Assembly: GCA_963556695.1 (NCBI GenBank)
Contig: CAUWAG010000020.1
Coordinates: forward strand, 6,262,001 to 6,326,000
DNA from: Anthostomella pinea
Taxonomy: Eukaryota; Ascomycota; Sordariomycetes; Xylariales; Xylariaceae
Direction of reading: 5' to 3'
DNA length: 64,000 bases
A program made the position numbers and the translations under genes. Positions within the stretch are counted from its first letter, which is position 1, and the number at the start of each line of letters is the position of its first letter. Positions 57,601 through 64,000 of the stretch are shown one piece after another. Under the pieces are notes generated by a model, which saw only the letters and a program-made list of their open reading frames with translations, ran no database searches and was not told the DNA's origin.

Positions 57601-60600
57601 AGGAAAATGCCCCATGTTTCATGCCTTAAGAGACATACGAACGCCGTCGACACGATGCAAGACCTCGCATGCGATTTACTTGGGCTCGGATATCCCGTCT
57701 CACTGGGCGCAGTGAACGCTGTGCCCGGGTCGGGGTGTACTAACTTCGTGCCAAATTTGCCTACGTATGCCTGGAATCACACGAGGCGATACTGGGTTGA
57801 ATCCCGCGTCAACAGGGACATCCGGCAGAAGAGGTTCCCACCTCACGAGCTTCTGGGCCTACCTGTCGCGGGTGGCACGCCTTTGACAGCCGAATGGCGC
57901 AATTTCTTGCGCCTGTCCGACGTGCCATGGCTGATCGACCATCAGGTCGATTCGCAAGTTGTTCTTCCTGGCGCCGCCTACATTTCCATGGCAGTTGAGG
58001 CAGCGCATTTTCTGGCAGATGAGTCTGACGTGAGCACGGAAGGGTATCGGATTCGTGATGCCGAGTTTCTGAATGCTCTCACCGTCCCGGAATCTTCAGC
58101 CGTCGAGGTACGCCTGCACCTGCAACCGGTCGAGTCCTCCGGTTGGTATGACTTCCGGGTCGGCTCGATGGGAGGATCTGGTACATGGGTGGACAACTGC
58201 CGAGGCCAAGTTTCGATCGTCGCGGAGCAAGATACGTCGAAAGCCCCTTGCAGAGACCAATTCTTCGACGTGGGAGGGGAAGTGCGAGACGTAGATGCAT
58301 CGGACCTGGTCGCTAAGATAGGCGAAATGAGCATCAAGTACGGGCCATTGTTCCAGAACCTGAAACAAGGGCGTGCAGCGGCAAACAAGGCCGTCATGGA
58401 CCTGCGCATTTCTAGTGTGGCGTCCGGCTCGCAGAGCTATATCATCCATCCTACCACGTTGGATTGCATCGTACAGGCTACCTATGAAGCCTTGCCCGAT
58501 GGCACGAGCAAAAGGTTCATTGTCCTTCCGAGATCTGCCCAGAGCATGTTCATCCCACGACATGTGCACCAGCGCGCAGGCGAGAAGCTGCATGTCTTTA
58601 CTGAATTACAACAGTCGCACAGAAAGGGGTTTACCTCGGCAGTGGTGGTAGCGAATGCTGGCGACACGGCATTGTCACCTCTCCGGATAGAGAACCTCTT
58701 CTGCCAGGCTATTTCTCGAGGCAATAATAGCACAACCAGTGACCCAGAGTTGGAGGTATCGCAGTACCAAAGCCTCTGGAAGCTAGATGTCCTCCATGGT
58801 ATCCCAAAGACCATGAAGGATTCTATGCGCATCACATTAGCCGATGACGACACAGCCTATGAAAAGAAGATGCTGCGGGCTTCGTATTACTTGATATCGA
58901 ATGCTGTGTCTCAGCTGGAAAATGAGACGAAACACGACTGGACCGAGTACCGCAAGATGATGTCCAATTGGATGTTAGAAATGGTCAATGTCGGGAAGAA
59001 AGGTGAGCTCGGCTCTGGAAGCAAGATGTGGTCCAGGGCGACCAAAGGAATGAAGCAGGGACTTTTCGACGAACTCAGTCGTGGAGATGCTTCTGGTCAG
59101 CTTCTTGTGCGGGTCGGAGCAAAGATGGCCGAGATCCTACGCGGTCATATCACACCTCTTGAGCTGATGGTGGAGGGAGATCTCCTGAACAAGTATTATA
59201 TGGAGCTGCCCATGCTCAAATCCCGCAGCTACAAGCATGTGGCCCATCTGACCAGACTGTTCGCTGTCAAGAACCCCGGTGCGGAAGTACTCGAGATTGG
59301 AGGTGGCTCTGGAGGGGCTACTCAAGTCATACTCGACGCATTCGGGGCTGGAGGTGGTAGTGCGGGCTCCTTACTAGGTCGATACACCTTCACCGACGCG
59401 TCACCAAACTCTTTGGAGCTTGCGCGTCAGAATCTGGCTTCTTGGGGCGGCTTGGTCGATTTTCAGGAGCTCGATATCGAGAAGGATGCCCCTGGCGAGG
59501 CAGATGCCGTCATCACGGGGAGTTTTGACTTCATCGTGGCGTCTATGGCGTTCAGCAAGACAAAAAGCATAGAGCAGGCATTGCAGAATATCCGGAAGCT
59601 GCTTAAGCCCAGCGGCAAGCTTCTCCTAGTGGAGCCCACGCGAAACAAACTCGATATTCAGCTTATCTCTCGCACATTGCCTGGGTGGTGGTCAAGTGAA
59701 GAGCAAGGCCGCAGGATGAGTCCCCATGTCCGCACAGAGGCGTGGGATGAAGCGCTCCGTAGTACGGGTTTCACGGGCGTGGACTTCGAGATTGGAGACT
59801 GCGAGCAGACCCAGTTCCAGTGCTCGAGCACGATTCTATCAACTGCCGCCGCACCCCTGTCATTGCCATCGGCTGTGAGCGTCGTGTACACAGCCCCGGT
59901 GCCTGAGGCCTGGAACGCGCAGCTCTCTGACGCCATCCAGAAAAAGGCTGGCATTTCCGTACGGGCAGAGAGCTTGGACCAAGTCGAGCCCGAAGACAAG
60001 GTGTATATCTTCACCGGAGATATGACTGGGCCCTTCGTCAATGGGATGGACCAAGCCTCGTTCCATAGACTCCAGCAACTTATCGTTCGCAGTCGTGGAG
60101 TCTTATGGCTCAGCTGTGGTGGCGCCGTAGATGCTCAGAGCCCGATACACGCCCAATCCCAGGGATTATTGCGCACATTGCGGCAAGAGAATGCCAGCAC
60201 ACGTTACATCCATCTGGACTTTGAGCAGACGAAAGAGGAGCTTTGGACGCTTGACAAGATTGATCACATCGTTTGCGTACTGCAGCAGTCGATGGACGAT
60301 AATATCGGTTTGGATAGTGTGGACTGGGAGTATGCCGTCAAGGACAATGTGCTGCACATTCCTAGGGTCTTCCCTGATGACGGGGAGATTGCAGCCCCCA
60401 AGCCCCATGAGCAACCATTTCACCAACCGGGTCGAACAGTGGTATGGCAATCCGAGAAGTCCATATTTGCAGAGAGTGGTCAAATTAAAGTCAGCGTCTC
60501 TCGTGGCATGGTGCAGATTGAGGTCAGAGCCTTTGGCCTCCGACCACGGCACACTGCAACTGATGACGAAGACATTGCGGTGTACGATTTGGCTGGTGTT

Positions 60601-62686
60601 GTCAGTCAGTGCGGCGCCGATACGGAAGAAAGTGGGCTCCGAGCCGGGGATAGAGTCAGTGGTCTGGCTAAGGGGCCCTTTGCAAGCACGGCACAAGCCC
60701 ATTGGACCGCAGTCGTGAAGGTTCCTGACAACATGTCATTTGTGGACGCGGCGTCTATACCCATCGCGTATGCCGCAGCATACCACTCGCTAATAGACAT
60801 CGGACGGCTGAGACGGGGCGAGTCGGTGCTGATCCATCCGGCCACAGACGATGTGAGCCAAGCTGCCATTATTGTGGCTCAGCATACAGGCGCCGATGTG
60901 TTCGCCACCTTTGACAGTGACTCGGAACGAGCTATATTGCTCGATAAGTATAACCTCCCAACAGATCGGGTCATCTCCAGTCATGACATGAGTATAAGCG
61001 CGACTCTGAAAGTCCAGACGAGGGGAAAGGGCGTTGACGTTGTCCTTGGCTCATCATCGAGCTTGTCTCTCGACGCTGTGCAGAATTGCATTGCCCGGTT
61101 CGGTCGGATAGTCCAGACTGGGGCTGCCAGTGCGCACACCGGCCAAACATGGAACGTGACATTCCTGGGGCAAAGCACAACGTACGCGTGCGTGGATGTG
61201 ATGGAGGTGGCCGAATACAACGGCCACGTCTTTCGGGATGCGATGGAGAAGGGTGTTCAGATCTGTCACAGCACGAGGCAGGGCTTGCCTCCAGTCTGGC
61301 CCGTAGCGCAGTACCCGGTTTCGCAGATGGAAGAGGCGGTAAGGCAACGAATGCAGAAAGGCCATGCCACCAAAGTGGTAGTGCTCGTTGAGCCCGAGGA
61401 CCTCGTGAATGTAAGTTACGCTCCCGTCATCGTCACCATTACATGACACTAACGGCCAGGCAGGTTATCACTCCACCGCAGCTGGTGTCGCTCGCTGAAC
61501 CGAACGCGACATACCTGGTTGTTGGCGGGTCTGGTGGCCTTGGTCGGGTGATTGTATCCTGGATGATGGACAATGGAGCCAGGAACATACTCATCGTCTC
61601 TCGTAACGCCGATAAACATGCAGACGCGTTGGCACTTCTAGAGAGGGCCAAACGGGAGGGGCGCAATCTTCAGATTCAGAACTGCGATATTGCATCCGAG
61701 AAAGGCCTCATCGTGCTTCTCGAACGTGTGCGCGGATCCATGCCGCCCATCCGCGGAGTTGTGGATGCCGCCATGGTTCTTGAGGTGAGTACTAACAGGA
61801 CTTCACGGTTTAGCAGGTTGCTAATGGCGTTGTTCAGGATTCGGTGTTTGAGCGCATGACGTACGACCAGTGGAAGCGCACTGTGCTTCCCAAGGTCGTT
61901 GGTACGACCAACTTGGACAAGCATCTACCTCCTGACATGGCTTTCTTCATCCTTTTGTCCTCGGTGACGGGCGTGGCGGGCCACCTCTCGCAGGCCAACT
62001 ACTCGGCAGGCAACACGTTCCAAGATGCCTTTGCCCGCCATCGGGTGGCGAGAGGGAAGCCTGCCATCAGCATCGACCTCAGCGCCGTGACTGACGCGGG
62101 AGTCGTTACGGACGACGCCGCTGCCAAGAAGCGGATCGAGGCACTTGGGTCGAAATCGATTCCCGTCCAAGCCGTACTGAATGTGCTAGAGAAGGCCATC
62201 CAGCGGCGACCCGTCGCCCCCGAAGCAGCCCAGGTGATTGTCAACCTGAAGCCGTGGAGTGAGCTGGCACCCGACGCCACGGTGCGTCTGGACCGGCGTT
62301 TCGGTACTTTACGATTGGGACTGCGGCGCGCCGACGGGGCGTTGGCTGCTGGAGCCTTGGAATCGCAGAACCTGAGCCCATCGGTGATGCTTGCGCAGGC
62401 GCTCAGTCAGGCTCAGGCCAATGGCAAGGACGCGGCGGGAGAGATGGGCGAGGCTGTGGCGCGAGCACTGGCGACACGGCTATCGACCATTTTCAACATC
62501 AACGCTGACGAGATTGACTTGGGGCTGCCATTAACGACCTACGGAGTTGATTCACTCGTTGCGGTCGAGCTGCGGAACTGGCTGGCGGCGGCTGGCGGCG
62601 TCAAGATATCAATCTTCGAGATCCTGCAGGCTGCTTCATTACACGAGATTGCGGCTTTGGTCATGTCCAGAAGAGAGGCGAGGTGA
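54676..62686 (+). CDS. Highly reducing polyketide synthase 2 (KS-AT-DH-cMT-ER0-KR-ACP)
   Basis: Seven exons: 54676-55068, 55139-55196, 55268-55995, 56061-56787, 56852-61410, 61464-61784, 61838-62686; introns 53-71 nt; 2544 residues. KS has DTGCSAG with Cys219 (Gly and Ala variants of DTACSS), EAHMTGT and NIGHTEG. AT has SHSSGE, Ser682. DH has HQVDSQVVLP, His999, and HPTTLDCIVQ. The C-methyltransferase has an intact SAM loop LEIGGGSGGAT at 1449. The ER region keeps its fold length, but the nucleotide loop reads ATDDVSQA (1966-1973) where active ERs have AAGGVGQA. KR has VGGSGGLG at 2175 and LSSVTG/NYSAGN; ACP has GVDSL, Ser2501. No release domain. A 40-residue low-complexity head precedes the KS. 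Inferred product: a C-methylated, unsaturated chain unless a trans-ER helps. Confidence 0.93.
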
Positions 62687-63210
62687 GGCGCACATGAAAG
62701 GATGCAATACACCACACAGAGGACGATTCCTGGACACGCGACGGCCAAGGTTCTGTGTGCACTTAGTAACCCTCATTCTGTGGCTCCTTGATTGCCTTGC
62801 CCTAAGGGCCTAAGTGAGAAGGACAAATCTAGAGAAGCCAGACGTCAGGTCCAGCGACTGTTCGGCCCTTTCAAGTATCTCGCCCGTCTCCGAGAACAAG
62901 AAATAAATCGTCGCTGCGACAGTTGGGAACACCTGCGACTCACGCTGGATCCATCAATGCAAGACGACATAACGACTACAAGCAGGGAGTAGGTGGCTCA
63001 CACGCGGTAATCAACATAGATTAGAACTATGAGCTTAAGTACCTAGGCGTAGGACTACAAGCAGTGACGCAATTGATACCATCCTGATGACATGTAGGAA
63101 GTCGCCCCTGTGAACTACGGCGATGTCGCATGCTCACCCAATATGATTCATTGGATGCATCTACGCGACCGTGACGAATAACATATCGTCCCTTTTCTTT
63201 GGCGAAACCA
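62687..63210. other. Intergenic right of PKS 2, no gene seen
   Basis: Only short unsupported frames. Confidence 0.5.
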
Positions 63211-63728
63211 TCAGCGCGCCTCCCACTTAGAGAAGCAATCCTGCGTGGATATTGCAATTCCTTCCATTCTAGCGATGACTAATCGATCAGCCGTATGAAG
63301 TATGAAGCCGTGTCTTGCTGCCATATCCGAGGCCAGCATATGTAATGGGTGCTTCGTTGACCCCACTCCATATCCTAATTGTTTCAGAGAGTCTTCATCC
63401 TTGATGTTCATCCAGAACACAGCCGAGTAGCTGTCCTTGTATAGTTTCGCATACGTAATAGCTAGCTGGGTCTTGCCGATCCCTCCAAGGCCGTTAACGA
63501 CAACTGTCCGACGGCTGCCGTTGCTTCGGAGTTCCTCGCGCATTTCTGAAAGCTCTTGTTTTCTAGCCACGAAGTCTTCTCAATCAACACCAGTGGTATG
63601 GCGCTTATGCCACCGGCGCCAGCTATGTACCGACCAGCGGCGGTGTTGTCTTCTTCTGTCCCTACATCGATCTCCAAAGAGGCGCAAGCTTGATTGCCCA
63701 TGGCAGCCATATCAACAACCAAGAGCAA
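63211..63728 (-). pseudogene. NB-ARC (NLR-type) NTPase fragment
   Basis: The minus-strand frame 63570-63211 shows a P-loop VNGLGGIGKTQLAITYAK followed by YSAVFWMNIKDEDSLKQ, typical of fungal NB-ARC STAND proteins, and then stops early. The upstream part (ISAIPLVLIE, from 63728) is in another frame and joins at about 63580 to DFVARKQELSEM by a one-base shift. Walker B and the repeat domain are missing. It is a broken remnant of an NLR-like gene, probably outside the biosynthetic cluster. Confidence 0.7.
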
Positions 63729-64000
63729 CGCCTAGGTATAGATAACAAGGACGATAATAATAATCATGTATTATTAGTACCGCGATGGCCAGGCAATCAA
63801 GATGACTGGCTCTAGCCACAGTCTTATTTATAAAGGGGCTTAAGCCAGAGATAAATGGTAGATATAACAATGGAGGCATATGACAAAGACACAAACAAGG
63901 GCAATATGACCCTGACTTGACATCGAGACGCCTAACTGTCTCGATTGAAACAAGCTGCGGCCTGGCCGCCATCCTCCAAACTGACGCTAAACTCCATCAA
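63729..64000. other. Window end, no gene seen
   Basis: AT-rich near 63750-63860, then unassigned. Confidence 0.4.

Noticed and set aside
28081..62686. Lovastatin/compactin-type cluster
   Set aside because: No LovC-type trans-ER, no beta-lactamase-like LovD, no condensation domain on either PKS; only the two-PKS logic is shared.
28081..62686. Non-reducing PKS partner (resorcylic lactone type)
   Set aside because: Both synthases have DH and KR domains and lack SAT/PT/TE, so both are highly reducing.
1..64000. CRISPR array, bacterial operon signals
   Set aside because: Spliceosomal introns and gene content are fungal; the tandem repeats found have no unique spacers.

Overview
The window is from a filamentous ascomycete (Pezizomycotina, probably Sordariomycetes-like; the species cannot be named from the sequence alone). 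Evidence: many short GT-AG introns (46-136 nt, with CTRAC-type branch sites), two fungal highly reducing iterative polyketide synthases (HR-PKS), fungal cytochrome P450s, a basic-region/ankyrin (bANK-type) regulator, F-box, SRR1-like and NB-ARC genes, and typical fungal transposons (Tad-like LINEs, tRNA-derived SINEs, Ty1/copia, pogo/Fot-type).

Layout. 1-28 kb is a repeat-rich, gene-poor flank. It has two inverted Tad-like LINE copies (1-2.4 kb minus, 8.3-10.6 kb plus), SINE copies (one intact with a perfect 15-bp target duplication, one with a twin-priming-like 5' inversion, one 3' fragment), copia relics, two decayed pogo transposases and an LTR-like element. Between them lie a few probable host genes: a hypothetical protein (3.9-4.7 kb), a RING-like protein (5.5-6.2 kb), a tandem-repeat helical protein (7.6-8.1 kb), an F-box pseudogene (13.8-14.8 kb), relics of a phosphotransferase-like and an FtsJ-like gene (15.6-16.7 kb) and an intact SRR1-like gene (16.8-18.0 kb).

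28.1-62.7 kb is a polyketide biosynthetic gene cluster. In order: af380-type alpha/beta hydrolase/acyl transferase (-), HR-PKS 1 (+), P450 (+), bANK regulator (+), BBE-type FAD oxidase (+), sniffer-type SDR (-), second P450 (-), BAHD-like acyltransferase (-), HR-PKS 2 (+). Each PKS is divergently paired with its own acyl-transfer enzyme across a short shared promoter (579 and 482 bp). By motif inspection the two synthases have complementary losses: PKS 1 has a full ER but no SAM-binding motif in its methyltransferase region; PKS 2 has an intact C-methyltransferase but a degenerate ER nucleotide-binding loop. No trans-acting ER is in the window.

Inference: the cluster makes a compound from two separately built polyketide chains, one unmethylated and reduced, the other C-methylated and unsaturated, which are released or joined by the hydrolase/transferase and the BAHD enzyme and oxidised by two P450s, the secreted flavin oxidase and the SDR. 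The logic resembles two-HR-PKS systems such as lovastatin, squalestatin or botcinic acid, but I cannot equate it with any of them. The right edge carries a broken NB-ARC (NLR-type) gene. Exon boundaries were placed by eye from splice consensus, frame and family motifs.
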